DNA from: Serpula lacrymans var. lacrymans S7.9
Lineage: Eukaryota; Basidiomycota; Agaricomycetes; Boletales; Serpulaceae
Assembly: GCF_000218685.1 (NCBI RefSeq)
Contig: NW_006763294.1
Coordinates: 2,923,768-2,987,767 of the forward strand
Direction: 5' to 3'
Length of the DNA: 64,000 bases
Below the pieces are notes generated by a model, which searched no databases, was not told the DNA's origin, and worked only from the letters and a program-made list of their open reading frames with translations. Position numbers and translations under genes: made by a program. Positions within the stretch are counted from its first letter, which is position 1, and every line of letters begins with the position of its first letter. Below are positions 1 through 13,100 of this stretch, in pieces.

Positions 1-492
1 CCTTCCAGTCTCTTTGAGATCTCCTTGATCCTCCAAGCATGTGAGTACAATGGGATTCCCATTGTGCGTCGGCGGAGACCATTGTTTGGCTTTGCGTTGA
101 ATCATTTGGTTAGTGCGGGCTAATATGAGACATATGACCACAAGAAAGAGCTGGAACTGACTGTGCATTACTGTATTGGCGTGAGCATGTGGTTGACGCG
201 AAGCTCTTCAAGAATGTGTCGCCAGAATTGCATGAAAAGATTTACAGTGCTGTCTGAACAGCTGATTATTCCGAGATCGTGAAGTACACACGTGATGTTG
301 ATTTGTTGGACCTTAGCTATTGTTCTCACGCATGAAAATTCTGCAACTCTGTCAGACTGCCGTGTTTGTAGATCTCAATAATTGTCAACTATGGGCTGTA
401 AGTCTATGCTGCCTCAAGCAAACAGCTATAAAAGGTACGGGTGAGTTCACAATTATCATCCAGACATACTTACCTCCTCCTTCCAAATTGCA
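1..492. other. 5' edge spacer and promoter region
   Basis: No coding region is supported here. The last 70 bases contain a TATA-like box and serve as promoter and leader for the gene starting at 493. The first 300 bases could be the tail of a gene lying outside the window, but no frame with recognisable protein could be followed. Confidence 0.5.
427..434 (+). promoter_or_regulatory. TATA box of the gene at 493
   Basis: TATAAAAG lies 66 bases upstream of the ATG at 493. A pyrimidine-rich leader ending in CAATG follows. Position and sequence fit a core promoter with a leader of about 30 nt; this is inference from sequence only. Confidence 0.5.
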
Positions 493-1306
493 ATGACTCA
501 ATCTCCTCCCCCTGGTCGTTCAAACTCTTCCAAGCAGCCTGAACGCTCCGTGAGTGAAGATTGCCTCAGCGACGAGGAAGAAACTATGAGTAAGGCCTTC
601 TCATGTTTCTGATTATTGCACTAACTTACGTGTACCTCCAGACATCCTCCTTTCTCTCCTCTCATCCGTAACCTTGAGTAGGAGCAACGCTATGCTCATG
701 ATGTCCGCTGTTCTTGGCAGTGCCCGCCCTTCAACTCCATCAAGTCCCATATACACCAGCTCTTCCCCATCTTCCTCAATAGTTCAAGGGTCGCTTGCCG
801 CCAGCTCTACTGTGGTATCTGGTCCTTCAGCTGCTGCTTCTTCACGCACTCCTGCTTTGGGTGCCGCCTCTTCTCCGCTTACTCCTGCTTTGGGTGCCAG
901 TGCTTATGCGACAGTTTCTCCGATCACCACCAGCTCTCCTCTTTTCACCACAGCACTTGGCTCGCTCGCTACCCCTGCCGCTCCACCTGGAGGTAATGTG
1001 CCAAATGCCTCACAGGCTATCACTCGCACATACCTCGGCCAGGTTTATGAGGTTCCTGATGCTGGGACAGCTGGTCCCTTCTATTTGGTCACCAGAGGAC
1101 GTAGAATTGGTATCTTTGCTGCGTGGTAAGTGACCTTTGACTCGTCGACTTCGAAACTGTCTCATCTCTATTTTCTCAGGCAGTCTACCTCTCCTCTCGT
1201 TATCGCTGTCAGCCGCGCCGTTTTTACTCGCTGTCCTTCTATTTCCGCCGGTATCACAGCCATGCAGAACACAATCGAAGCGGGTGAGGTGGAGATCTTA
1301 CCTTGA
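493..1306 (+). CDS. Viroplasmin / RNase H1 N-terminal-like domain protein
   Basis: Three exons (493-589, 642-1125, 1180-1306) join in frame to a 235-residue protein. The N-terminal part is acidic. The middle (about residues 40-150) is low-complexity Ser/Pro/Ala/Thr-rich, with the phrase ALGA repeated. The last 75 residues resemble the small domain shared by caulimovirus viroplasmin and the N-terminus of eukaryotic RNase H1: the core FYLVTRGRRIGIFAAW is followed by a segment about an accidental AV.SRAVFTRCPSI..GI. In RNase H1 that domain binds RNA/DNA hybrid or dsRNA. Many mushroom genomes carry such stand-alone proteins without a catalytic RNase H. No RNase H core is present here. Family assignment is by motif recognition; the cellular role is unknown. 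Confidence 0.7.
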
Positions 1307-1787
1307 GGAGAGGGGTTGTCAGTATATGTGTAATACTTGTAATTTCTTGATGTATTTGGACGCTTGAAATCCTATGTTGACATATTGAATTGCACGCTCG
1401 CTCGATCTCTCATCACACTGGCTTTTGCCCAAATCACACTCGCTGGATCAAAGAAATTAATTAAAATGTATCTTCGTTGATCGCCCATCAAAGGCCTTGC
1501 TCGAATTTTGCTAAATACAAATATAATAGCTGAAGGTACATCGGATTTTGAAAAATATTATGCCGGACATTGGCCGGGCTCGAAAGTTGAACCGTAACCA
1601 ATCATCCACCGTACGCTCTTGATTCCTGTCTGCGCTCATTAATCCTGTGCACAACGTTGAATAGCGTTCAAGATTCAGATTTCGCAGCCATTGCGCTCCA
1701 CACACGCAGTTTCGCTTAGCGACCCATCGTCTGTCGCTCTTCTCCGTGGACTTGTCTCCACCGCAGACTTAGCATACACCTCTCATC
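1307..1787. other. Intergenic spacer, GT90 promoter
   Basis: No supportable gene. It separates the 3' end of the viroplasmin-like gene from the GT90 start and must hold that gene's promoter. I see no clear TATA box at a standard distance. Confidence 0.4.
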
Positions 1788-4032
1788 ATGCGGTCCTCAG
1801 ATAATGCTGACCGTTTCCTTACCAGAAACAGAGCCTGGATCTTCTTAGCTTGCATCTTTCTATTTTTTATGCAGGCTGGTATCTTCGCAGGACATAGGGA
1901 TCAAATATCGAAGTCTTTCCCTAAAAACTGGCTACCCGATACCTCCAACTTTCTCCCTTTCTCATCATCCTCCACATCCAATGCCATACAGCATCCTATA
2001 CCCATACTCATGGCAGAAGCAGAGGAAAAATTTCGCAACCTCTTGTCCAGGCAGAGCAAGTCTCTCGAACACGCAGTCGCAGAGTACAAGAGGAGATACA
2101 ATCGAAACCCACCAAAGGGCTTTGACGACTGGTGGGCTTTCGCAAAGCAGCACAATGTAAAGTTGGTGGATGAGTATGACGGGCTCGTAGAAGACTTGGC
2201 CCCCTTCTGGAACTTGACCGGCCAAGAGTTACGCCGGAGAGCGCTTCAGGTTCAAAAATACACTCATCCCGTTCACAACTATAATGCTGAAAAAAGTCTT
2301 TCAGGTTGGCAGATTGCCCTCTATTGACTTGGTACGCATTCAGGACGGCGTAGCCATCAATGCCAATGTCGAAAAGATATGGGTAGATACCGAGCGCGGC
2401 CACCGGTCTCTCGGCTTTCGTACTATGATGGAGAAATTCCAAGAGAAGGTACTTGCTTATATCCCCTGTTTCCTAGAATAAACATGACGTTATATGTGCC
2501 AGCTACCAGATATGTACTTTCCCGTCAACGCCAAAGCTGAAGGACGCGTATTGGTACCATGGGAGCATCAGAACTATCCCAATCTGACAGAACAAGATTC
2601 AACATCAGGTCAGGAATCTCATTTCTGCCGTATCCTCTCGATCTGACGAACATGTCGTTCACAGAGTTTGAGGTGATGTTACGTGAATTCTCACCAGATT
2701 GGAGCGGGAGGGGCAATGTATGGGAAGCCTGGCGCCGCACTTGTCCTGCCGACTCACCTGCGAGGCGCCTCTTCAGCTCACGCCGCGGACCTACCAATGA
2801 AAACATCAAGGTTTTCCTTGGACCCGTAGCCGAAGCGCGAGATGAAGTTACGTTCGTGGAACAACCGGACACTAACCTTGATTTCTGTGAATATCCTTGG
2901 GCGCATTATAACCAGGGCCACTTTTTCTCGGACTGGAGGACGATACCCATCCTTTACCCCGTTTTCTCCCCTGCAAGAGCTCAAGGTTTTTCGGATATTA
3001 GAATACCAAGTCATTACTATCATGGTCAAAACCAGTACTATACCTATGGTTGGGATCCGCTCAATGTAGAGCCCAAGCTTGTCGACGACATGGAGGTGCC
3101 CTGGGACGACAAGGAAGACGCCATCTTCTGGCGAGGCGCTACCACTGGAGGAGGGAACTCGCCACCCGGCTTCGCTGCACAATATCAGCGTCACAGGTAA
3201 GTAGATGTCTAGAGTCGTGAAACATCTTGTTGAGCAAAGGAATAGGTTCCTCCAGATGTCGGATGTAAGGATGGATGCCAATCGTACAATCGCCTTTGCG
3301 GACCCGCCATCGAGCACCAATTTTGTTTCTGCCCGAGTCTCTTCCAAGCAACTGAACGACGAAATAATGGACACTGCATTTGTCTCGTCTACTGGCAACT
3401 ACCCTGAAGGCGAGGAAGCACTGAGGGAACACCATCGATTTGCTGACTCGGTGCCCCTTGGTAAACACTGGTCATACAAATACTTGATTGACCTCGACGG
3501 GATGTCCTATTCAGCACGTTTCATGGCATTCTTGGCGTCCGATAGCGCCGTGATCAAGTCGACGGTATATAGAGAATATTTCACGGATTGGATACAGCCT
3601 TGGTGGGTTTCAAATGAATTCATGTATTAAACTGCGGTCATCTTACTCACCCCTTTGTGACGCTCAGGTTACACTACATACCCTTGTCATCCTCTTACCA
3701 AGAGATTTATAACATACACGCGTTCTTCTCCGGTGCTACGCAGTCCACTTTAGAGGCCGCAAACTCAACCTCATTGCAACTTGCACTACATGAGCGACGA
3801 TCAGAAGATGGCGACATGCGTTTGCGACGGATAGCCCGAGCCGGGAAACAGTGGAAACAGACGATAGGGCGAACTATCGACATGGAAGGTTCGTTGCATG
3901 CTCTTTGCAATTCAGTCACCAGAACGTGCACATACTGAAACCCCCTGCTTTACAGCTTATGTGTACAGGTTGTGCCTAGAATACGCAAGACTATGGGCAG
4001 ATGACCGTGACTCGATGTCCTTTACGCTATGA
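1788..4032 (+). CDS. Glycosyltransferase family 90 (CAP10 / CAP64-like)
   Basis: Seven exons (1788-2249, 2305-2448, 2503-2608, 2665-3196, 3240-3602, 3668-3888, 3956-4032) join to an uninterrupted 634-residue protein. Residues about 17-36 form a single hydrophobic signal anchor after a short basic N-terminus, which predicts a type II Golgi protein. The C-terminal half carries the CAP10-type GT90 core: EVPWDDKEDAIFWRGATTGG, the segment about FADPPSS, and GKHWSYKYLIDLDGMSYSAR, the conserved region that reads out the donor site. GT90 enzymes include Cryptococcus capsule-associated proteins and beta-1,2-xylosyltransferases. A role in cell-wall or glycolipid xylosylation is inference from the family. 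The length suits fungal members and I see no break. Confidence 0.9.
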
Positions 4033-4149
4033 TACCTTGTCATTGCCCACCTGATACCTGTTTCTTCTCGGTGCTTGTATGATGCTGCTTGTGGGTTATG
4101 TATTAGAAGGATTTATCTTACTGGCTGATCTATTATTTCTCCGATGAGC

Positions 4150-4799
4150 AGAGAAAGTGGGGATTAAGGTGCGTAAGCTGCAACATATCCAGTATGTCCT
4201 CAATCCGGTCACTTACCGTATGCTATGCAGGTTCCATGGTCTGATCCATTGATTTCATGGGAAGCCGTAGCTGGCCGCCATGGACAGGAATTCTCCCTAT
4301 CTGCGCCGTGGTTGTCGGCTTAAGAACCCCTGTAACGTCAACGTCCGAGAAAGTAGCTCCGAGAACATGGGAGCTGGAAGCAGTGTGTGTATCCCTTTTA
4401 AGTTTCTTCTCAGAGAACGTCCGACCGCCCTTTGAATCATTGGTGGCTGCATCAATGTAAACTTCAAACTCAATGCTAATTGTTACTTTTGTGTTTGTTG
4501 AGATGCTCACCTTATATTGTGACAAACATGCAGGTGAAACTAGGCAACTGCGTTTACAACAAACGTCGTTGTTCTGAGAGTGTGTGTGATGGATGTGAAT
4601 TGTCTCATGGAAACAACGAGCTGGGTCTCCGTGCTTTGCGCAGGCGCATGGATTTACGTACGTGATCCTTCACCTTCTCTGCTCCCTTAATTCCATGGAC
4701 CAACGTCAACGTCCCCGCAAACACGTTGTATACTCGTGATGAAGCATCGAATGCCTGCTGTGCGGGATCAGAACCTGGTCTTATCTGCACAAGCACCAT
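4150..4799 (-). CDS. Uncertain small hypothetical gene
   Basis: On the minus strand an ATG at 4799 opens a frame starting MVLVQIRPGSDPAQQAFDAS, with a plausible donor (GTACGT) after about 46 codons. Several acceptors and further open segments follow down to about 4225. More than one splice pattern stays open; one gives a short arginine-rich C-terminus, another reads through a segment containing FEVYIDAATNDSKGG. I do not recognise either product. It lies tail-to-tail with the GT90 gene. It may be a real small lineage-specific gene or chance open frames; exon limits are unreliable. Confidence 0.3.
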
Positions 4800-5165
4800 T
4801 CCAGAACAGTTCCTTGCCCATTAACGTCTGCAAAGGCTTACAGCCCGAGGTCGCAGTAAGCTAATTGGAAAGCTGATGGGATATCTTTGTTCGGCACTCT
4901 CACGGGACGACCTTTTCTTGGTTTTAGGTGCTCTATTGTTGAACCTGGCCTTTGTAGGCATCAAACACGTTGCAAGTGCGTGTTCTTTCTTTGTTATCCA
5001 TGCAACAAGTACTACTATTTCGTCGTTTGGGTGTATTATGAAAGGGGCGTGACTTTTTTCTGCCACAGATAGCGCGTGATACAAAACCGCAAGGTTTTAG
5101 CGCTTCCTTTACTCGCTTCTCACTTACGTCTTGCTCACAATCCCATCCGCACTACCACCACACCA
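4800..5165. other. Spacer upstream of the oxygenase-like gene
   Basis: No gene seen. Open frames here are short and begin without recognisable features. The segment is probably shared promoter space for the genes starting at 4799 (minus) and 5166 (plus). Confidence 0.35.
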
Positions 5166-6742
5166 ATGTTACCTCTCTCGATAGTATCTTCACCCACTCC
5201 ATCTGCTGCAAGCCGCCTGTCTGACGGCAGCCGTCATTCGGATGGTCCTCTCCCATTTCCCAGAAACCCCAGTGTTTCTGATTTCGAGATCGAGCGCCCA
5301 ACCAAGTTTTCACCCGCTCAACCCAAAAGGCCTCTCACACGGCGACTCCAATCTGACTATGATAACGAACATGCTCTCCGTGCTAGTGTCTCACGTTTGA
5401 TTGCAGCTAAAGCGCGTCCGTTTACTGTGTCCGGTCGCATACCTATGGATCCGTCCGCTCTTATCCTCTTTTTCCGATCAAAGGTATTTTTCGTTCGCGC
5501 TTGAGCTTGTCTGCACTTGCTCAGAAGTGCTATAATCAGAGTGGCATAACGCATTCTCTTGATTTTCCCATCGATGTCGATATCGATACTCCACCAGCCC
5601 TTGATGTACTCATCGCAGCATGTCGACCACATCAAGTTGTAGAGTTTGATACTTACTCCGATCGGGAATCGCTCTTTTATCCACCCAACCTACCATTAAC
5701 TGCCACCCTCGAGATCGCAAATCATCCCATTCTGGAAGCAGTTCGTAATATGCTTTTCCCAAATCTACCTGTTGGTCATTATTTGATTACCACGAGAGAT
5801 AAATTAGAGGTCGTCGTATGCGGTGGTCGCACACCTCTGCAACCTTCGAGCCTACGTAACGATGGCAGAGTGGCGACTATTCAAGTTACCTTGCCAGTGC
5901 GGTTCCGAGGGGGTGGCCTTGTCATCCGTGATGCTGAAGGCCGCGAGGAAAAATACTACGGAAGAGGCGGAAAGGCTGGAGATATGGAGTGGACTGCGTT
6001 TCTCGCAGAGTGCGAATATGAGGTGGAGCCTGTGCAGAGGGGATGTAGGATCAGTATCTCGTATGGGGTGCACCTGAAGACATTTGGACCTACCGTGGAT
6101 CCCCTTATCACTCCCAGTGAAAAGTTCCTCGACTTTCTCACCCCCGTGTTGAATATGTCTCGAGGACGTAAAATCGCGTTTTATTTGACGCAAGAGTACA
6201 CTGTCAATCCCTCCGAGGTCCTCGCAGATTCGTTGGTTCCCCACGTGAGTTATTTTTGGATTGGACGCTTCTGACTTGACCCGGGCTGACATCTCATCTC
6301 CGTCATATAGCTGAAAGGAAACGATTCATTACTATATCACGCTATCAAAATATTCAAGCTTGCACCGGAGCTTCACTGGTCGGCGGGCGGCTACATATGG
6401 CCTATCGATCGCACCGTCGAATGTGGGAATGAGGCAGAATCGAGCCCCAGCGGCGCTCGAATGACTTTTGGAGGCTATGGATCCTCGCGGCGAACGGCTG
6501 GTCGTGCGTTCAGCGGCTACGGCGACTCTGACGAAGAAGAGGCTGAGATTATGAGGGCAGAAGCGGATAGTTTGAGGTTTAGAGTTGAAGAAAGCGGTGC
6601 CATCCCACTCGCCGAAGCTGAGATCTTTGTTCTATCAGACTGGAGTCCAGGGCCGATGTCGAAGGAAAAGGTTCCGTTCGTGTCCAACGGCGAACTCGAA
6701 AAATTGCTGGTCAATGTCCTCCTGGTGACTTATGTCCCCTGA
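5166..6742 (+). CDS. 2OG-Fe(II) oxygenase-like protein, probable pseudo-enzyme
   Basis: Three exons (5166-5483, 5525-6244, 6311-6742) encode 489 residues. The N-terminal 100 residues are Ser/Pro-rich and likely disordered. Residues about 190-290 match the jelly-roll of a large Agaricomycete 2OG-Fe(II) oxygenase-like family: VATIQVTLPVRFRGGGLVIR, then MEWTAFLAECEYEVEPVQRG. Where relatives have the proximal HxD (…PHRD…) this protein reads TTRD (about 195-198), and the distal histidine of the (D/C)EHEV block is tyrosine (Tyr271). Both iron-binding histidines therefore seem absent, although the spacing near TTRD differs, so the first alignment is less certain. An acidic, Gly/Tyr-rich insert lies near residues 390-410. 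The start is the first ATG in frame. The biological role is unknown. Confidence 0.7.
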
Positions 6743-7230
6743 GGCGCGAAGACGGCTGGCCCGTTGCTTACTTTGATGACACCCCCACGTTCACATTTAG
6801 TAGTACGATCGCACGAATATCTGGACGTTGGCTGTTTTTCTCTCATCTTAATGTTTTCCTGTTAAATTTCTTCAGCGCAATTGTACGTAGGATGTATTTT
6901 ACGAATGTACGGTACCATAACATAGGAAATCCTGGAATTTAAAAAAATGGTTAGATTCAAATCTGCAGGTCTGAGGTTTGAGATAAAATATAAAAACGTG
7001 ATCACGGCGCTTGCACCGTTTATGGATGTCGGTGGCATAAGGTGGCATAACGCCGAGTATTGGATCTCCGCCTGAATCGAGCAGACCACGAAATCCGAAT
7101 GATTTGCTTGGTCGCCGTGTACAACGACGAGCACTACATAACACCAATACTTTTTGGCGTACGGTGCGCGCCCAAGCGTCCAGTGGATACGCTCCCTTCT
7201 CTTTAAAAAATTTCTGGTGCTTTTTCCGTC
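6743..7230. other. Spacer and NDUFS1 promoter
   Basis: No gene seen. Includes a short direct doubling of ggtggcataa at about 7030-7050 and an A/T-rich stretch just before the next ATG. Confidence 0.4.
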
Positions 7231-10006
7231 ATGTTACGAATAGTCTCGCGGCCTACGTCGGCGGGACGACTCGGGAAGGTCATTTCCTCTGGCTCTTCGC
7301 ATAAAGGTGCAAATATTCCCTTCTATAGTTCGGTGACAGTATCTAAAGTCAAACATTCGTGCAGGTCGTAGAACGATATCATCCTCGTCAGCTAGACATG
7401 CCGACATCACGCTGACCGTAGACGGGAAGGAAGTAACGGTACCTCAAGGTATGTATCTTCAATTTGTTGTACTACGCAGTTCCATGACAGTTTCTATCAG
7501 GCTCTGCGTTGATACAAGCTTGTGAAGCTGCAGGAGCTGTTATACCACGGTATGTTACACCTATTTCTATCCATCTCTTCTTTGCTCACTCTAACGCCCA
7601 TCTAGTTTCTGTTACCATGATAGGTACTCCCCTTTCTTACCTCTCTTCATTATTAAGCATCCTGACGTCCATGGTGCAGACTTGCCATTGCAGGCAATTG
7701 CCGGTACGTATCACGTTGTGTAAATCCTTCATTGCCGTCTGAGGGTCACTTTCATTAGAATGTGTCTAGTGGAAGTAGAACGTTCTCCGAAGCCTGTCGC
7801 ATCCTGGTATGTCCTCAATCACTGGTTTACATTGGCTACTCAAAACAAATACTTTCTAGTGCTATGCCTGCCATGCCAGGGTCCAAGGTATTCACGAATA
7901 CCCCTCTAGTGCACGAGGCTCGGTAAGTTGTGTGGATAATTCTTATCTCTCTTTCCTCACGATTAGTGCAGTGAGGGTGTTATGGAGTTCCTCTTGGCAA
8001 ACCACCCACTTGATTGTCCTATATGTGACCAAGGAGGAGAGTGTGATCTTCAAGACCAATCTATGCGCTATGGTTCAGACCGTACTCGTTTCCACGAGGT
8101 CACGGGCAAACGTGCCGTTGAAAACAAAGATCTGGGCCCACTGGTGAAAACTTCCATGAACCGATGTATCCAATGTACGCGTTGTGTTCGTTTCGCCAAT
8201 GAGGTGGCAGGAGTCGAAGAACTCGGAACTACCGGACGAGGTAATGACCTACAGATCGGCATGTATGTTGAAAAGACGATGGACTCGGAGTTATCTGGGA
8301 ACGTCGTAGACCTCTGTCCTGTCGGTGCTTTGACCAGCAAACCTTACGCTTTCCATGCAAGACCTTGGGAACTGAAGAATACCGAGTCCATTGACGTATT
8401 AGATGCTGTCGGTTCTAATATTCGAGTAGATTCACGAGGAGTGCAAGTTATGAGAATCCAGCCTCGTACCAACGATGACGTCAATGAGGAATGGATCAAC
8501 GACAAGACTCGGTATGCGTATGATGGCCTCAAATTCCAACGCTTGACGACTCCCCTCATTAAAGAAGGTGATCGCTTCGTACCTGCTTCCTGGGAAGAGG
8601 CTCTTTCTGCTATTGCCAATGGTCTATCTTCTTCCGGGGCCAAAGGAGACGAGATACAAGCTGTTGCAGGTCACTTGGCTGATACAGAGTCGCTTGTTGC
8701 TTTGAAGGATCTTGTCAATCGCCTTGGTTCCGACAATCTTGCACTCGATCAACCGAATGGCCACGCTCCTCCAGTCCACGGCGTTGACGTGCGTTCAAAT
8801 TACCTGTTCAACACCACTATTCCTCGGGTGGAGAACGCCGATGTCATTCTTTTGGTCGGCACTAACCCGCGCCACGAAGCAGCCGTACTCAACTCTCGTA
8901 TCCGCAAGAGCTGGTTGCACACCGGTCTGGAAGTCGGACTTATCGGCGAACGTGCTGACACAGCTTATGGATACGATTACCTTGGTTCCGATGCTAAAGC
9001 TCTGGCCGACTTCATCGCCGGCAAGGGACCATTTGCAGAAAAATTCAAAGCTGCCAATCGCCCTATGATCATCGTTGGAAGCGCACTATCGGAACATCCC
9101 GATGGTGCTGCAGCATATAATGCCTTGTCGAAGTTTGTGGAGAAGAACAAAAGCTCACTTCTTACACCTGAGTGGACCGGATTCTCCGTACTTCATCGGG
9201 TAGCTATTTAATCCCCTTATATCTTATACTGCACTTCTCAAATATACTTCTAGGTCGCATCAAGACCGGCTGCCTATGACATCGGCTTCGTTCCCTCGAA
9301 GAAAGCTTCAACGACCAAGCCGAAATTCATTTATCTCATGAATGCAGATGAAATTGATCCCAAAACCATTCCCAAAGATGCATTCGTTGTGTATCAAGGT
9401 CATCACGGAGACCTCGGAGCATCACTAGCTGATGTTTGCTTGCCTGCTGCAGCATACACAGAGAAATCGATGACTTGGATTAACACTGAAGGTCGATCAC
9501 AACTAGGCAGAGCTGCCGTTCCTCCTCCAGGTGCATCACGGGAAGACTGGAAAATTATCCGGTAGGTTCAAAGCTCAGCCTGCTGAATGATTATGGGTAC
9601 TGATCGTTATCTATTCTAGTGCTTTATCTGAAGTCGTAGAAACCCCATTACCATATGACGATGTCCTGTCTTTGCGCGACCGCATGTGGGAGATCTCTCC
9701 AAGTCTGGTTCGCTATGATACTGTGGAACCTACCTCTATCGACATTGCGTTGGCGGGATTGAAAACTCTGGCCGCATCTACTACAGGTGCTAAAGTGTCT
9801 GGAACAGCCTTCTCAAAGCCAATAAGTAACTTCTATCAGACTGATCCTATTTCGCGGGCGTAAGTAAAAGTGCATCTACACATTCGCTGTACCTAACATT
9901 TATTTGCAGGTCCGTTACCATGGCACAATGTACCCGAGCATTCGTGAAAGGAGAGAACTACGGGTTTGGCGAGAGTGGAAAGGCCCCTCAGGCTGCCTAC
10001 GCATAA
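7231..10006 (+). CDS. NDUFS1: NADH:ubiquinone oxidoreductase 75-kDa subunit (complex I), mitochondrial
   Basis: This is the largest subunit of the peripheral arm of complex I; it carries electrons from FMN towards quinone. Roughly ten exons join in frame. The first starts [16 protein letters not shown], an Arg/Ser-rich presequence for mitochondrial import. Then comes the [2Fe-2S] ferredoxin-like domain ([20 protein letters not shown]), the His/Cys cluster ([19 protein letters not shown]), the 4Fe-4S cysteines ([16 protein letters not shown] and [12 protein letters not shown]), and a long molybdopterin-oxidoreductase-like domain to the TAA at 10004-10006. All cluster ligands I checked are present. 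The gene is intact and is conserved housekeeping. It ends 145 bp from the convergent ABC transporter. Confidence 0.96.
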
Positions 10007-10151
10007 CAACTGTACATCACATCTGCTATCATTAATTCCCTGAAGATCGTAGATGGTATGAAATATACATTCTTACATCATACTCCAGTTGGATAATACA
10101 ATTCGTAACCGCACAAGGATGCAATGGGCAACTCTGTTTTGTAGCCCCTTT

Positions 10152-13100
10152 CTATGTTGTGCCAACTTCTCTGGTTTTACTTTTTTGGTGTTTGGATGGC
10201 AAAAGACGCCCCAGCCAACGGAAGAAAGTGCCAAAGAAACTATACGAACGGATACGGAAGAGATATGTGAAGATAAAAACAGCTGCTGTCTGTAAAAGAC
10301 CGAATAAATAAGTAAAGCAGTGTATGTTACCCTGTGAGGAACAGCACGTACGTTGAAGACTATAAATGCGCAAAATATACCAAGGTCTCTCCAGTGGTGG
10401 GAGGGTGAAATATTAAACATCTGCAGAAGCCATTGGTCTGTCGTCCGATCTGCACAATATTGACAACTGCTTGTAGCGCTTGGATTGACTAGATATCCCC
10501 CCTGCATTGAAACAAAAGGCCCCAGATAAGATCCACAAGATGATCCCGAGGGCGGTTCAATGGTGGTCAGTTCCGTAGAGGCGCAGTTGATGAGCTGTCC
10601 GCCGGTCACTATGATAGCGAACATACATCATCAACAAAAGGCACTGGTGATGCGGTATTTTTGAATACAGACCTTGCCCTACTAATGCCTCGATGAGGTA
10701 GCTATAGGGAGAGATTCTATACATCCATTGCCACCAACCAAGTTGGGAATAAGGCTGGAGAACGCCATTGAACGTCAAGACAAAGGAAAACAAAAAGCTG
10801 AATAAAATGCCAGCAATTTCGGCGGTGGGGCTCATAGCAGCAACGGCCTGACCGATTGTGGTGTAGTAGACAGGAAAGAGCACGCCATAGAGCAAATAGG
10901 TAAAACCCCCTCGAGAGCTCGGGAATCCAACAGTCCAATACCAGCACAAAAAGAACAGAGTAGATCCCAAGATATTCCAAGGAATTTCGACCAGGATTTG
11001 TGAAGTTACTAAAGCCGTCCATCCATACGTTCGACTGGGTCTTTCGCGGATCTCATAAATATTACGCATCTTCAAGAATACAACTTGAAGTTGATTTGCA
11101 AGTGGGACGCTCAGAATCAAACCCATATAAATTGACTGATCGCGTCTGAAATGAGCAAGCTGAAATCGACGGGAATATGAAAGTCATCTTACGAAAAGCT
11201 TATTTTGGGTGCCTTCGATGGTGTCTTTCCTTTTGAAAAACGTAAATCCAATAAGTAGCCCGCCTACAATGTTAAGCATGATTTTGGCCATCAAATAGGT
11301 TGGGTTTCGCCAATGATCCAGCATCGCCCGCTTCAACAATGTCCAGGTTTGGTATGCCCAAGGGGTAGCGAAATCCGAGCGAAAAGTAGCTTTGATCGGT
11401 GGATGTTTTTGCCCATCGGCGTGGATGTTTTCAATATCCTCTTGTAGCAATTCAGATTCCCTTGACTGGGTCCATGTTTGGTGCCAGTCGTTTTCACTAG
11501 AAGCAGTGGCTCCGGCACCAATCACGTCTAGCATGAATTCAGCTCTGTAAAGACGGGTGTCAGGAGACATATATGTTGGAAAAAATGGGGTACCATACGG
11601 ATTTTCAAGTGGTTCGCAAGAGCGTGAACCATTCTTTTCGAAGTAGCGTAGGAGACTTGTTGCATTTTTCCCGAGGTCACCAAAGTACACGGTTTCACCT
11701 CCCTTGCGGAGTAGCAAAAGTCGATCAAAGACCTACACAAATTATTTAAAGAAGCAAAAATGGCTATATTCGAAGGATCAAACCTGGAAAAGTTCAGCAG
11801 ACGGCTTTCAAAGCAAGGGTAAGTCAGGATATACTATAATTATGCCTAAGAATATCTACCTGATGGATCCTTAGAAGATATATCAGTATCAGCGTCTATA
11901 GTATTTGAATATCACGCTTACGTGCACAATATTGCTTGTCCACTGTCGGCTAGATCACGAAGAAAGGACACGATTGCCCATGCACTTTGAGAATCAAGTC
12001 CAGAAGTGGGTTCGTCCAGAAACAAAAGAAGTTGGGGCTATGAAAGGTGTTCTAGTTCAGCACTAGAGTCAAGTAAAGTTCATCAGATACGTACTTTAGC
12101 AGCCAGCTCTACTGCAATAGTAGTACGCTTCTTATGCTCTACGCCGAGAGAGCCTACTGTCGCTTCGGCAAATGCCTCTAAACCACACATCGCCAAACAT
12201 TTATTGACGCTGTGAATAAGTTGTAAGGAAGGGTAAGAAGATGTTCAGCAATCGGTACAAGTCATTACTTACTAAGCCTCCTTCTCTGCCATTGGTACAG
12301 ACAGAGGTTGACGCATCTTGGCTGAGAACAGAAGGGACTCTCTGACCGTCATTGTCGGAAGGTGGGTATCTGTTTGCTGGCAGTAGCCACTGACAAGTAG
12401 CATCAGGAATCAACCGACTGTAGGGGGTAAAAAAAAATAAACAAACGTCTGCGCTCGGAAATCCCTCGGAAGTGGATGGCCATTCACAAAACGGTCTCCG
12501 GTCACAGTACCAGTATCAATCCGTTCTGCTAGTGCGTTCAGGAGCGTTGTCTAGAAGACAGCTCTTGAGCTGTTTTACAAAATGAAGCATAATGCATACC
12601 TTCCCAGCTCCTGATTCGCCCATGAGTGCAGTAAGCTTTCCTGGTGCGACATATCCCGATACATCGTTCAGCAGCCTCCTGGATTCTCCGGATACAGACA
12701 CGTCGTAATTGATATGCTGCCAAGAGAAGATATCTGTCATCCGAGGCTGCTCTGCTAGTGCTTCCTGGGCATCTTTCTCTGATTGGACACGAGACTCCAA
12801 GTGACTTTCAACGGGTGTGGCTGTGGTCGCTTGATCTTTCTCTTCATCGTTGCTTGAGCTATCGGTGGCATCTTGCACAGGTAAAGACGAAGATCCGCGC
12901 TTAAACACTGTAACTGAGCTTTGTCCAGCTGACGCTGTATTAAATTCTGTAAAAACAAGGAGCCAAGTGGTGAAGAAAATACAAAAGGCGATCAGAATTC
13001 CGAGATTCTGCGCGATAACATCTGTCATACTCTGACAAAGTCCAAAGGTAATGAAATAATAGCTCACCCGCCAGACGTTGTTGTATGAATATCCAAAGGA

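Noticed and set aside
5076..5165. Start of the oxygenase-like protein at 5076
   Set aside because: That codon is GTG; the first ATG in frame is at 5166.
10073..10624. 183-codon minus-strand frame as a separate gene
   Set aside because: Its first half is an exon of the ABC transporter ([12 protein letters not shown]) and the rest is intron read-through; the true last exon is in another frame ending at 10152.
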